Source: Musa acuminata AAA Group | Taxonomy: Eukaryota > Streptophyta > Magnoliopsida > Zingiberales > Musaceae | Assembly: GCF_036884655.1 (NCBI RefSeq) | Contig: NC_088335.1 | Span: 40,606,501 to 40,670,500, forward strand | DNA length: 64,000 bases | Direction of reading: 5' to 3' | Translations under genes and position numbers: made by a program | Shown: positions 1 through 11,575 of the stretch, piece after piece | How positions within the stretch are numbered: position 1 is the stretch's first letter | Layout: each line of letters begins with the position of its first letter | The notes under the pieces: generated by a model | Told to the model about the DNA's origin: nothing | What the model saw: the letters and a program-made list of their open reading frames with translations, nothing else | Databases searched by the model: none

Positions 1-591
1 CAGAGCACCTTTTCTTAATTTATCCTGCATTCACTCAGTCATTTGCTTGTGTGGGCTTCCTGTAATCATGAACTTTCCTATTCTTTATGACAAATACATT
101 TGGTTGTCCCAAACTTAAACAGAGAGTATGTCATACTAGAGATATCTTATACACATTGTACCTTGTTTCAGTGAACAATTACTTACACCTTTTACCAGTA
201 TTAGTGGAATAGAGGATTGGATTCTGATGATCACATGCTGTCTCAAGTTACACAGAACACATATTTGGCCTGTGCCAGTGGACTAGAACTTGTCAAAGAA
301 ATTTTACAACTACACATTGATTTTGTACTAGTTGAAACAGTGCTCATAGAAGTTACTACCATCCTGAAACAGTGTTCATAGAAGTTACTACCATCCCCAA
401 ATCCTATGTCAAAAAAAATGTTAGGTAGATCAATATAAGGGTTATTCAATAAAAACCAAATATAAATTATATGAGGCTACATTCATTATCCTGTTCCATA
501 TAACTGTGCAAAGACAATTAAGGATAAATATTTACCTGTATCATGTACGATTAGATTGTCCTCTTTTTTGATGTTAAGTTTTTCTTGTCAG
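1..591 (+). other. Intron (partial) of the gene that follows
   Basis: No coding potential is visible. The stretch ends in a T-rich tract and an AG acceptor directly before the first readable exon, so it is best read as an intron of a gene that begins left of the window. It holds a small imperfect tandem duplication of about 32 bp (334-365 and 366-396). Confidence 0.6.
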
Positions 592-2517
592 ATTGATCAT
601 GCCCCTGGTGTTCCAGTAGTGCCATCATCTATAGTTAGCATGAATGCCTTTATTCCTCCTGGCCAAATGACTACAATGCATACTTATGCAATGACTCCAC
701 AAAGTGTTCAACAGCCTGTAGCTGTCACCAATTCACCTTTTCTGCAATCTCACATGGGCCATTTACAATCAGTGCCAATTGTTCCAACTCAGCAGCACTG
801 GCAAAATCAGCAGGTACCGGAAGCATGAAATTTGGAAGGCTTGTTATTCATTATTTTATGCCATTTTCAATATCAATTTATATTTCTGGTCCACTTTAGA
901 TTGTACCAGATATCTCAGAGATGCCTAATCAGAGCAAGCATCCGCAATCCCAGACAGAGCAGGATCTTTTAAGATCAGATATCCACTATAGCTCCAATCT
1001 ACCTGGTGAAATACAAATGGTCCATCCAGACTATCTTAATAGCCACAGAGACCTGCAACAGATGTCTGGCCTTTCATGCAATGTCTCAAGTGAAGAAGTT
1101 CAGGTTGTTAAATAAGAAACAGTTTTTCCTTTATCTTGATCTGTTTGTCTGATGTCTCTTAGGTAAGTGTTATGTTTGTGCTAACTTTTTATTGCTAGGT
1201 GCTTGAATCAAACAGTGATCAGTACTTAGCTACCCAACAAACACAAGGGACCTCAGATGCACCTTCTCACCTGGATTTTGCAAAAGAATTCGACCCTCCG
1301 GAAATGAAGAATGAACCAAGGGTTCGTACTCTTTTTAAGCCACTTTATGGATATTAAAGTTGAAAGAACAGAACTGCTAAAATGAATCTTAATGAACACT
1401 GACATCCTGTTGTCTACAATTATTAAGATAGTTTCTCTAGTATTGTTGATTCTTCGCTTGTGCAGGTTAAGGACCTTACAGCTGCAGGGAACCAATCACA
1501 AGAGCAAGTTCTGGAATCTGGAAAGCAATGGCCAACTTCTAGCATCATGTTATCCACTAGGCAAAGCAGCTCCTCTGTCAGTTTAAATGACACAAAAGAA
1601 TCTGCTGTTACGGCTGCACTTGTTTCAAGTATTTCGATGCCTGGTAAACCACCATTGGAGCCCAATCTTTTAGATGAAAGATCACTTTTGGCTTGCATTG
1701 TCCGTGCAATTCCTGCTGGATCAGATGGTAGAATCAGAATCAGTACAACAGTGAGTACAACAATTTAATGCAAACTGTATAATGAATTTACTAATTGGTA
1801 TAATCTATTTCCCTATTAAGCTTGTTTGCTACTATTGTTTTAGCTACCGAATAGGCTTGGGAGAATGCTTGCACCCCTTCGCTGGCACCATTACAAGAAG
1901 CATTATGGAAAGCTTGATGATTTCGTTGCTCATCATCCTGAAGTAGGTTTTTAGCCTTTTATATTTGAACTATTAATGGCAATGTTAACTATTATATTAA
2001 GTGAAAAAAAATTCTATCTTTGCAATTCCAGTTATTTGTTATTGAGGGGGACTTCATCCACCTTCGTGAAGGAGCACAACAAATTATATCTGCAACTGCA
2101 GCTGTTGCCAAAGTTGCTGCTGCTTCTGCATCTTCTGTTCCTTATGTATCATTGTTTCCTTCGGTTGCTGTTACTCCAGTTGCTCAAATCAGCCGCCGGA
2201 AAAGGGTACAATCACTTGAATCAGAGGTTGTAAACAGTAAGACTTTTGCAGATGGTGCTTCTGTGATTGATGCTGGAGATTCAAGTGACGACTGCACCCA
2301 GATATTAATAAGACAGGACCAAAAACCAAATGGTGTCAGTTTTAACATTATTCAGGGACTTTCAGATGTCAAAATTTCAAGTAAATTAAAGAATGTCCAA
2401 GAAGCTAATGGTATACCGTCTGATTTCAAAACTGGCCATTCGTCTGTTCATTTTACGGTCGGAAATGCAACAAACCTTGATAGAACAGTTTATCTTCTTT
2501 GCAGATCAAATAGCTGA
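592..2517 (+). CDS. 3' part of a plant protein of unknown function with conserved C-terminal domain
   Basis: Six exons join in frame: 592-813, 900-1103, 1199-1321, 1466-1750, 1844-1942 and 2032-2517, giving about 472 residues; the N-terminus lies outside the window. The first part is rich in Gln, Pro, Ser and Met and looks disordered. The segment coded by 1650-2130 is compact and conserved-looking: it holds SLLACIVRAIPAGSDGRI, then LPNRLGRMLAPLRWHHYKK, then FVIEGDFIHLREGAQQI, followed by an Ala/Val-rich helix. I recognise this as the C-terminal domain of an uncharacterised plant family; its reading is reminiscent of a winged-helix fold, but I cannot name a function. The frame ends at a TGA at 2515-2517, apparently earlier than the ancestral end (see next entry). 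Exon joining is firm because every junction preserves phase 0 and has GT/AG borders. Confidence 0.75.
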
Positions 2518-2713
2518 GTGATGGAATGCAGAATTTTGGAGGGAACCAGCAAGAGAGGTACTATCAATTTGTCCTGATATATAGATATAAATAAATATAT
2601 GCTCAAGTATTCCAATGATGTAAATTTCTGGTTTTCAATCTAGATGATATAATGAATGTGGCTACTTATATTTTGGCAGGTCTTCTGGGGCTGGCTTGAT
2701 TTCTAGGAGATAG
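2492..2713 (+). pseudogene. Decayed C-terminal tail of the preceding gene
   Basis: From about 2492 the +2 frame reads LSSLQIK, a stop, then LSDGMQNFGGNQQER up to a GT donor at 2558. After an intron that ends in AG at 2679 it continues SSGAGLISRR and a stop at 2711-2713. The splice sites are canonical and the piece reads like a natural Gly/Gln/Arg-rich tail. To join it to the upstream frame, one base must have been lost near 2490 and a TAG must have arisen. The present gene would therefore end early in the residues YLLCRSNS. The alternative is an unusual splice that I have not identified. Confidence 0.45.
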
Positions 2714-4690
2714 TACGTCCAATTTTACTAAATTTGGTTCATAAATTTAAGTGTCTATAGTTAAAACTCTTTAGACTCGGAAGTTTTGTATGACATGCTA
2801 ATTCAATTTAGATAGACAAACCTTTACATTGTTGCTTAGTTGTATAGTAATGCCTTTTTCTTCTCCAAAATAATAAAAATCATCATAGTGATCCATTTTT
2901 TTGGATCCTAATTAGTAAGGGGGTTATATTGGTGTAAAAGTACAGTCGTTGTCATGGTGTAATCACAACAAAGATAAGTTTAGGCAAGAAGCAAACTCTT
3001 CAAAAATCAAACAGCTCGTTTGGAACAAAAAAACACTATGGAATTGAAGTCAGAATGACGAGCTTGGGAATGTAATATGGATTCTCCAAAAGCTTGGGAT
3101 TTCACAAGCCCAAGTGACCATTTGATTGTCCTATTTAAGTTGCTGTTGAATAATTGCTTGAATCTTTGATTTGCTTTCTTATGCTCAAACTGAATTGCAA
3201 TGGTAAAGATAATTACTTAGAGGTTTGAATATAGGTAAAAGAATGATTAGTTAGCCCCTAATATGGGATTTCCTTTGTTACTTTCAGTTATTTGTGGTAT
3301 ATATTTTGAAAATCTAACATTTGATAATGATTTTTCATTTCATATTGGTCTGGTGGTGGAAGTGCATCATGCATGAAACTTTACCAAATGACTTTTATGG
3401 CAACATGCTTGATTTTTTGAATGGCAGGTGCTACTGATTAAAGCTAAGGCCTCAGTCACTTGGATGGAAATTGCAGCCAAACAAAAGTTTGGAGATTATT
3501 TACTCCGGATAAAGCTCTCTGATCATTCTTTCTCAGATTTTACTGTTGAATCACAAACTTGGGCTCTTCCTAGTTTATTCTCTGCCAATTTATACTTGGA
3601 TCCATGTTTCAAACCGAAAGAAAGGAAAAAAAGATAGAATTCTTTGCAACTGTGCAATGCTTAATGCATCTACTTGCTATGCATCTGATGAAAAGCTTGA
3701 TAGTTTGTATTTGATCCTGGTTCCAATGCCCAGATTCCAGATAATTACAGAACTTTCCATGGTGGAAAAGCTGACACTGCATGTTTTAGTGCTGATTGTG
3801 GTATCCTTTTTGTCTTCTCTCGAGTGTGAATAACTCGAGAATCTTATTAAATGAATAGGTGAAATCTGAGATGAACTCATTCTCCAATCTAATCAGCTGG
3901 TAGTGATGTTCTAATGATATGGCTTTGTAGCTAGCAGCTGTTGTTGCCACAGTCAATAATTTCAAGTATTTAGAGGCAGCTGATGGTGTTAATAGAAGCT
4001 GTTCAGGGCATGCAGTATTGGTAAAGGATTTTAAGAATAAAACCCCTTGAATTAGTATGGCCCCTTCCTCGCTTTCTCTGACAGCGATGCTCGAAGCTTA
4101 AATCATAGCAGAAGCTGAAGGATTTAGAGGCTACTGGTGACTGTAAACGTCTTCTATGTTTGATGCAGAAGTTTATGTCGAGGAGTATGGAGTTCGGAGT
4201 TAACATGTGTAGAACACGCATAATAAATATCATAAAAAACATTTATCCTAACAGTCTCAATTAACTCTAAATGAGAAACTGGTGCTCATTATTAAGCGTA
4301 CCATGATTTTTATATTATTTATTTATGTCGACATATTTTTCATAATAGATTTTGCTAAAATGATGTCAACTTCTTTCATATTTTTATTTAGTTCCTTCTT
4401 AGAGATGGTAGTGAACAGAAGAACTCTGTGCAGCTGCGTGCGAGAAGTTAGGCTTCTCAAAGATTGCAGGCATTTAAGATCAGAAGAAACAGCGACTATT
4501 ACAGCAAGCCCGAGCTCGACGCCTCCGCCATCCTTTTGTCCGTAGCTGCTCAACGAAGAAACTTCGATCGATGACATGATTTGCTTCATGGCCGGTCTCA
4601 CATAAGCATCGTTACATCTATCAGGACGGTGGCGTATCAGGCGCTACTGCTCCTTGTTTGTGTGTTTCCTGACGTTTGATCCTGTTGGTT
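2714..4690. other. Intergenic stretch without a recognisable gene
   Basis: AT-rich sequence, with the 3' region of the upstream gene at its left end. A short open frame at 3428-3637 follows an AG acceptor-like site but matches nothing I know. On the minus strand, 4323-4601 can be read as an open frame with an RPAMKQI string, too little to call a gene. No repeats or RNA genes were seen. Confidence 0.5.
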
Positions 4691-4699
4691 GCTTCTCCG

Positions 4700-5104
4700 C
4701 CTGGGTTGCGTGAACGTTCTCTTGCACGGTTCTCGTGCCCCGCCTCAGGGACCGTCTTCCTCGTTGCGCCGTTCTCGTGCGCTGTTTGGTCTTTTGCTCT
4801 TCCATAATTACCAAAATGTCCCGAATTCGTCTTGGTGAACGTGGGCTATACGGTAGTTTTACGCTCTGCGTCGTGTCTCCTCAGCAGCGGCCGTTCCGGG
4901 CCGTCGTCCTCTTCCCCAACCTCCCAAAGGGGTCGCCCGGTTGGCAGTTACAGTCACCCTCTTTACGATCCCGCCCGCGTTCTCCTTCCCCCTCCGTGTA
5001 CGTCCACTGCGTGTACACCCGCCACCATCTCGTGCACATGCCTTCTTCGAGGCGATCTCCCAGGAGGCCGTGGGTACAAATACCACGCGCTCCCGTTTGC
5101 TCAA
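4700..5104 (+). promoter_or_regulatory. Proximal promoter of the starch synthase gene
   Basis: A GC-rich block in an AT-rich surround leads to a TATA-like TACAAATA at 5075-5082, about 25-30 bases before a plausible transcription start near 5105. Long open frames in several phases here reflect base composition and are not treated as genes. The placement fits the non-coding leader exon that follows. No specific endosperm or sugar-response boxes are claimed. Confidence 0.4.
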
Positions 5105-5650
5105 CCTGCAAGCCTCAAGAGCAGAGAGCGAGAGAGAGGTTTGATCACGGTCGATCAAAGAGAGGTAATCTTAGTTTTCCTGAAATTTAAAAGAGATATA
5201 GTGTCACCCTTTCACGCGATTCATGTAATTTGTGGGCCGTCAGGTTTAGATCGTCGGAGGAGAACGTCCGGCAGATGATTTGGTTATGGTTTTGTGAAGT
5301 TTGTCTAAATCATCGAACATGACAAACACTTTTTGATGGTTTTCTTGTTTCAACACATCGACTAATGATCTTTGAATTTTTTTCTTCCTTTTTATTTGAT
5401 TTTGCATGAAGTTTTAGGTCAAGATTACACACAGAGCACAACAAGAAATTGAAACAAATACCACACCGCAAATAGATTGGTGTAGACTGTGTGGTGATGT
5501 AATTGTTTCTACATCCACTTCTTTTTACCTTCAGTTAAGTTATTTCTGCAAAGGCTTTTCTAGAAATGAATCGCGAAGACTCTTGTGGAGGTATACAGAT
5601 GATAGTTTTACTGCTCATCAACAACATCTGTGAACTGTGTGCGCGTGCAG
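5105..5650 (+). other. Non-coding leader exon and leader intron of GBSSI
   Basis: The leader exon seems to run from about 5105 to 5164 and contains a GA-rich run. It ends in a perfect donor (AGAGAG followed by GTAATC). The intron of 486 bp ends in TGCAG at 5650. Waxy/GBSSI genes of grasses are known to have an untranslated first exon with an intron whose splicing affects expression; this gene has the same layout. The exact transcription start is inferred. Confidence 0.6.
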
Positions 5651-5702
5651 ATTGAAGTTTATTCTATGCGCGTCGGGCTTTTACTGCAGTGAGCATACCT
5701 CG

Positions 5703-8620
5703 ATGGCGACTGTGACGGTGTTGCACTTCTCCAAAGGCTCCTGCACCAGTGCTGGGGGTTTCGTTGATTCCGAGCCAAGGTCCTTCCAGGGCAGAAGAAT
5801 TCCAAACTCGAGGAACCAAATTACTGCTTACAAAGGATTGAGATCTGAAAACATAGTTGATTCGCTTCGGCTGCAGTCCAACGCCAAGGCGACCTCAACC
5901 CAAGCGAAGACGGCCACTCGGCGTGCCAGCCGTAGACCTTTGGCTGTCGTCGTATGCGGAAAAGGGATGAACTTGGTCTTTGTCGGTGCCGAGATGGCTC
6001 CCTGGAGTAAAACCGGAGGACTCGGCGACGTTCTCGGAGGACTGCCACCAGCCATGGCGGTAAACTTCAACATGCTGGCGCATAAAGATTTATTTCCTGT
6101 TTTATTGTTGTATAATTCTGTTGATGCGTGACTGAATTCTGTGGTATCGATCCTTCTCGAGGCAAATGGACACAGAGTCATGACTATAGCTCCACGCTAT
6201 GATCAGTACAAGGACGGATGGGATACAAGCGTGCAGGTTGAGGTATTGCTGGGCAGCTTGCTAGCTCGATTGCAACACAAAGCATCCTGCTGCATTTTGA
6301 AGTTTGTGGTTATGTGCAGTTGAAAGTTGGGAACAGAGTCGAAACAGTTCGCTTCTTCCACTGCTACAAAAGGGGAGTCGACAGGGTCTTCGTTGATCAC
6401 CCTATGTTTCTCGCCAAGGTTCGAACTATTTTATATCTGATGCCGACTTCAGATAACATTTCGAGTGGCATAAAGCTTACCACGGATCTGTTCGTGTAAG
6501 GTAAGGTGTGGGGAAAGACCGGAGGAAAGATATATGGTCCTGTCACAGGAACAGATTACGAAGACAACCAGCAAAGATTCAGCCTTTTCTGTCAGGTCAG
6601 TGATTGTTTATTACTAAACCAAATTCATCCTCGATTTCTAAGTTACACTGCGAAGCAATTAGTGAAACCTACATCTACTGCTCTTATGGATCTCTCTGCC
6701 TTTGACAAAATCATGGATGACCTTTCCAGGCAGCTTTAGAAGCTCCAAGGGTTCTACATCTCAACAACAGTGAATACTATTCCGGGCCATATGGTACGAT
6801 TCTTATTTGTTTGCTTCTCCCGATGGCTTATGTCGTTAACATTGCATCTTACGAGCAGGGGAGGATGTTGTGTTCATCGCGAACGATTGGCACACTGGTC
6901 TTCTTCCATGCTACTTGAAGAGCATGCACCGATCACGCGGGATTTACAGGAACGCAAAGGTAAAAGGTCTTTGGTAATTCGGTTTCGTTCGTCCTTTGTT
7001 AGTTAGTATGACTGAGTGGATTCTACTCGATTGTCAGGTTGCCTTCTGCATTCATAACATCGTCTACCAGGGCCGATTTGCCTTGTCGGACTTTGCACTG
7101 CTTAATCTTCCTGATGAATTTAAATCTTCTCTCGATTTCACCGACGGGTATGCTATCGTGTTTATCCTACGGACATACTAATCCGATTGGCCATCGATGA
7201 AGATTCTCTTGATGAAAACTCATATGATGTGTTCCATGCAGGTACGACGAGCCCGTGAAAGGAAGGAAAATAAATTGGATGAAGGCTGGTATTATAGAAT
7301 CGGATAGGGTCGTCACAGTGAGTCCGCATTATGCACTAGAACTTGTAGGGGAAGAAACTGGGGTCGAGTTGGACGGCGTCCTGCGCATGACTGGTGTCAC
7401 TGGAATCGTGAATGGGATGGACGTTAGCGAATGGAATCCATCGACGGACAAATACATATCTACCAATTATGACACAGCAACCGTGGGGGATCGGAGCTTT
7501 CCAAACTTCTTGTCTTACTTCCTTCATATTGAATTTTGATCTAACTGAAGTTGATTTCAGGTGATGGATGCAAAACCTCTGAATAAGGAAGCTTTACAAG
7601 CTGAAGTTGGTTTGCCCGTCGACCGAAACATCCCTGTTGTAGCCTTTCTCGGCAGATTGGAAGAGCAGAAAGGCTCAGATATTTTTGCCAAAGCTATTCC
7701 AGAATTCATGGACGAGAATGTCCAAGTGATAGTGCTGGTAAGCATGAAGAAGCTCCACAGTTAGCATCTTGCTGCCTATTTGCTCAGCATAAAAAGCCTT
7801 GATTCGTCACCCGCAGGGCACTGGGAAGAAGAAGCTGGAGCGTCAGCTTGCAGAGCTCGAAGACATGTTTCCGGATAAATTGAGAGCACACTTGAAGTTC
7901 AATGTACCTTTGGCTCATGCGATCATGGGAGGAGCAGATCTTCTAGCTGTTACCAGCAGATTCGAACCGTGTGGCCTCATCCAGCTTCAGGGCATGCGAT
8001 ATGGAATTGTACGTTGCCAATCTTGCCTTGGGTATCTCGTCGCCATCTATCTAATCTAATCGTTTGCACTAGAATGGATGGAAAGCCTGATCGTTGTTAA
8101 TATCTACTGCAGCCCGCCGTGTGCAGCACGACTGGTGGACTTGTTGACACTGTCAAGGAAGGCATCACCGGGTTTCATATGGGTCGCTTCAGTGCCAATG
8201 TAAGGATCCTTCTTTTCTCGTCAGATCTCCTTTTAATGCATCGGGCACCATTCGATCAAGCACCGGTTCCGAATGTGTCTTCGCAGTGCAATGTCGTTGA
8301 CAAGGAGGACATAGAAAAAGTTGTGAAAACTGTGAAAAGGGCCATTAATGTCTACCGTACTCCGGCCTTCGCCCAGATGATTCAGAACTGCATGAAACAG
8401 GACCTCTCCTGGAAGGTGAGCGACGATAACGATGAAGTGATTCCCTTTCTCTGATGCAAATCTATACATCAGCATTGACCGATAGGTCGGTTGATTGCCG
8501 CAGGGACCTGCCAAGAAGTGGGAGCAGTTTCTCATGAGCTTAGGAGCCACCGGTAGCGAGCCCGGCATTGATGGGGAGGAAATAGCTCCTCTCGCAATGG
8601 AAAACATGGCCACCCCGTGA
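5703..8620 (+). CDS. GBSSI: Granule-bound starch synthase I, chloroplast/amyloplast precursor
   Basis: It makes amylose by adding glucose from ADP-glucose to alpha-1,4-glucan chains while bound to the starch granule in plastids. Thirteen coding exons join cleanly: 5703-6059, 6162-6242, 6320-6418, 6506-6595, 6730-6793, 6859-6959, 7038-7147, 7242-7482, 7561-7737, 7817-8008, 8113-8199, 8287-8415 and 8504-8620. The product has 614 residues, the usual GBSSI length. Residues 1 to about 80 are a Ser/Arg-rich transit peptide. The GT5 N-domain starts near [20 protein letters not shown], with the ADP-glucose-binding KTGGL at 103-107. The C-domain has the SRFEPCGL and STTGGL loops typical of GT5 enzymes. 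The start at 5703 was chosen because the upstream in-frame ATG at 5637 lies inside the leader intron. All exons look intact, so the gene should be functional. With the leader exon it has 14 exons, as in other waxy genes. Confidence 0.97.
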
Positions 8621-8669
8621 AAGTGATCGATGTCTGCCTTCGGTGTCGGAGTTAATTTGTCCGTAAAGG

Positions 8670-8675
8670 AATAAA
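8670..8675 (+). terminator. Possible polyadenylation signal of GBSSI
   Basis: AATAAA lies 50 bases after the stop codon. This is close for a plant 3' UTR, so a further downstream site may also be used. Confidence 0.4.
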
Positions 8676-8759
8676 TGGTGTCTGCATAAGCTGATATTTT
8701 ACTCAACTTTGCTTGTGTTAGTGCATGCTTCATCTCTCTCTCTGATGAGGGATACCTGT

Positions 8760-10430
8760 TGTGAATGAAGTACGATGTCTGTCTATATTCCTGTACTGTT
8801 GTGAATGGTGTAGGTGTCGAATCTGCTCTTTGTGACTATTGCTTAGCGAACTGTTACCAGGTAATGTGGTGCATTGCTTCACCAAGTGAATTTACATCGA
8901 TTGCACACTAATAGATTAAATTGAAGATATTTTTTGTTTTCTCATTTAGTAACCCATTGTAGATATTATGGTCAGACCGAGAAAAACAAAAAAATATATA
9001 TTTTAAATCGATCGAGAGTCCCACTTTCAATTTTCTTAGGCTGAGTATAAAAAAAAATCATTTTCTTGAATCGATCCAATTTATCAGACAAGGAAGATTT
9101 TGATAGAACAATAATGTAAGCTCAAAATAATAAATACATATGATCTTCGTGTCTGACAAAAAAGTGTTTGTAAAAAGAGCCTCTCTCTCTCTCTCTCTCT
9201 CAAGCTATTCCAGCTAATAGAGCCATAAATTGCCTTCGAGTAGGAACTTTTATCATCTTATTCATCTGTACATGACCAAGAGAAAAGTTCACATGAGCTG
9301 CTGCTATCCCCATGTTTCCGTGGCTGTCCCACTGATCTGTCATTGTACTTGATAAATGATTTTATGGGCGCACTGGTGGATCTCGAGAAAGAGACAAACT
9401 TGTCCAAGGCAGCCCCTGGAAAGACACCAAGGGTGGTCCATTCCACATTCTTCTTTTCTTTAGTGTTTATGCTATACAGAAAATAAAAATACTAATGCAG
9501 AAAATAAATACCCATGAATTATGGTGCTTAACTAGGCATGGCATTCAAATTACCGATCCAAAGATGAGAAGGAAGGTACAATCACTGAGAACAAGGATGG
9601 TGAAGAACTTGGTGAAATGGAGGATAGATGAGATGGATGGGAAAAATGACAGCACTCAATAACTTTTTCTTCCCCATATGTTAGCAATTATGCGAAACAT
9701 AATTAATTATTCATAGATCAACAGATCATTCGTGTTCACCGGCACAAGTGTTGGTTGCCTCTTTAATGTAGTCATTGTTGTGTCTCGGACAAGCGCAAAG
9801 GGTCCTCTGTCATGGAAACTTAGATCTTATGTCCATTCTGTATCTATGGATGTTCGGAAGACTTGGTATGCAGAATAATGGGACATAAAAGATTGGCTTT
9901 AGCTCCCGTCCGTGCCAAACATGTCATGTTTCTGTCAACACGACAAACCCTAATCCATTTAATTTCCACACAATCTGAAGATCTCATTGAACTATTTTAG
10001 TATTTGTGTACAGATAAAAGTCATCCAAATCAACACTAAATGAACTAACTGATCTTTCTTTTTCAGTACTTTCCCAGCGAAATATGAACTGATTTCTAGC
10101 ATAATCTACAGTGACAGTGTATGTTCAGCAATTTTTTCCAACCAAAGTAATACAGAAAAATCCAGTATCTTAATTTTACCATTTAATTTCTATCCGAATG
10201 CACACATTCATCCCTTCAGACTTGCATTTTTCTATATTATCTTTGCTTTATGGGAACGCTGCATCGGAGATGATGATGGTATCCACTGGAACATAGCAGG
10301 ATGAACAGGTCGATGAGGGGGAACACACGTGAAGAATCGACAAAGGATGCTTCGGAGATGATGATCACCCCTCCTCAAACCAGTAGACTCTGCCCTCAGT
10401 TTTGCTGAAACCACGAGGGTATTGGGAAAC
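8760..10430. other. Intergenic stretch between GBSSI and the first SAUR gene
   Basis: AT-rich sequence with a (CT)10 tract at 9181-9201. A 62-codon frame on the minus strand at 9258-9446 has no recognisable features. Nothing else is supported. Confidence 0.5.
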
Positions 10431-10445
10431 ATGATCTCTGTGAAG

Positions 10446-10600
10446 GCACCCTCATGCAGCGAGCAGCTTGAGAGGGAGGTAACATCAAAGATCACATGAT
10501 CCTGGGACATGCACTGTCTCGATTCGTGGAATTCAGTAACATGTACGTGCCCAACAATTTACTTCACTTCACTCCCCTCTCCCTCTCTCTCTCTCTCTCT
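10446..10600 (+). promoter_or_regulatory. SAUR promoter block with auxin-response-like element
   Basis: The segment 10446-10514 is conserved in front of all three SAUR copies in the window and contains the core AAAGATCACATGATCC. A TGTCTC hexamer, the classic auxin response element, sits at 10515-10520. A (CT)n run at 10582-10600 leads directly into TATATGTATGTC, which is probably the TATA region. SAUR genes are known primary auxin-response genes; the functional role of these sites here is inferred. Confidence 0.5.
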
Positions 10601-10656
10601 ATATGTATGTCTTGGACGCACTCACTCGACCTCCACAGGCAGTCACCAGCTCTCGG

Positions 10657-10691
10657 AAAGAAGAAGAAGAAGAAGAAGAAGAAGAAGAAGA
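10657..10691 (+). repeat. (AAG)n microsatellite in the SAUR 5' leader
   Basis: About eleven AAG units end eight bases before the start codon. If transcribed, the run would make a purine-rich leader. It is prone to length polymorphism. Confidence 0.9.
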
Positions 10692-10698
10692 GAGAGCC

Positions 10699-10989
10699 AT
10701 GGGAGTTCGATTGGCAGGAATGATCCGCATGAAGGAGACGCTTCAACGGTCCTTCAGGAAGCACCACTCGTTGGCGCCGGATGTGCCGAAGGGGCACTTC
10801 GCGGTGTACGTCGGCGACATGGAGAAGCGGTTCGTCGTCCCTCTCTCCTACCTGCAGCATCCTTTGTTCCAGAGCTTGCTCCACAAGGCTGCAGAAGAAT
10901 ATGGCTTCGAGCACCCCCGAGGCATGCTTAGGGTTCCGTGCAACGAAGATGCCTTCGCCTCTCTCACTTCAAGAATGAGCAGCTCGTGA
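10699..10989 (+). CDS. SAUR family auxin-responsive protein (copy 1)
   Basis: A 96-residue intronless SAUR protein. Typical members of the family inhibit PP2C.D phosphatases, raise plasma-membrane H+-ATPase activity and so promote cell expansion; that role is family knowledge. The SAUR domain begins with VPKGHFAVYVGDMEKRFVVP, continues through YLQHPLFQSLLHKAAEEYGF and ends with HPRGMLRVPCNEDAF. A short basic N-terminus (MGVRLAGMIRMKETLQRSFR) precedes it. The upstream in-frame ATG at 10603 was rejected because it would put the AAG microsatellite into the protein. Copy 2 begins with the same MGVRLAG at the matching place, which supports the chosen start. Confidence 0.93.
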   Translation: MGVRLAGMIRMKETLQRSFRKHHSLAPDVPKGHFAVYVGDMEKRFVVPLSYLQHPLFQSLLHKAAEEYGFEHPRGMLRVPCNEDAFASLTSRMSSS

Positions 10990-11575
10990 GAGGAAGAAAT
11001 CAAGCATTAGTCGTGGCTGACCAATTAGTACCGAGTTGTAAGGAGGCGATCAGACATTGTCTGATCCGACTCTGTGTATAGATGCATTAAACCGATCGTT
11101 TCCATGAAAGAAGCTATCTTTGTTAGATCATCTTCCTGGATTCAGTCCATACGCTGAAAGAAGCGGCTTGCAATGCTATCTGCAGAGTACTCTGGCATCG
11201 ACACCGACATCTTCAACCAGAATCCACTTCCCCCGTCATCTACACCTCCAAGAAGCACAGTGCACATTTCTTACACGTATGTAAATCGAACTATTATTAT
11301 ATAGATAAAATAAATCTTCATATATATCTCTTTGTGCATTTCAGTAATTTTATTGGACCGTAAAAAATAGTAAAGCTAAAATAAAGGAAGTCTCCCTTTG
11401 ATACTTATCATTAACTTGTCAATTACACTAACAAAATAATATGTTTAAAGAATTGAACTTCTTCCCACTTCAAGTCTTGCAAGTGATCAAACTCATAAAG
11501 CTGGCAATTTCTTGTTTTTCCAATTTTCATAGGATAGATTGTCGTATAATGTATGTTCTCTAAACGAGACTAAAA
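10990..11575. other. Intergenic stretch between SAUR copy 1 and the Copia element
   Basis: It contains the SAUR 3' region and then AT-rich sequence. No gene or repeat is evident. Confidence 0.5.

Noticed and set aside
3428..3833. Plus-strand frames after a CAG acceptor-like site
   Set aside because: No motif and no connection in frame with the upstream gene.
4323..4601. Minus-strand frame with RPAMKQIM, resembling the last subdomain of a receptor-like kinase
   Set aside because: Only one short string fits, no other kinase motif lies nearby, and the rest is low complexity.
4735..5278. Several long open frames in different phases
   Set aside because: They lie in the GC-rich promoter and leader of GBSSI, overlap each other in both directions and have no recognisable domain.
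5637..5702. Upstream in-frame ATG for GBSSI
   Set aside because: It lies before the AG acceptor at 5650, so it is intronic and absent from the mRNA.
9258..9446. 62-codon minus-strand frame that reads smoothly
   Set aside because: No recognised domain and no splice partner found; possibly an exon but not supportable.
10603..10698. Upstream in-frame ATG for SAUR copy 1
   Set aside because: It would code a poly-Glu run from the microsatellite; the MGVRLAG start is conserved between copies.
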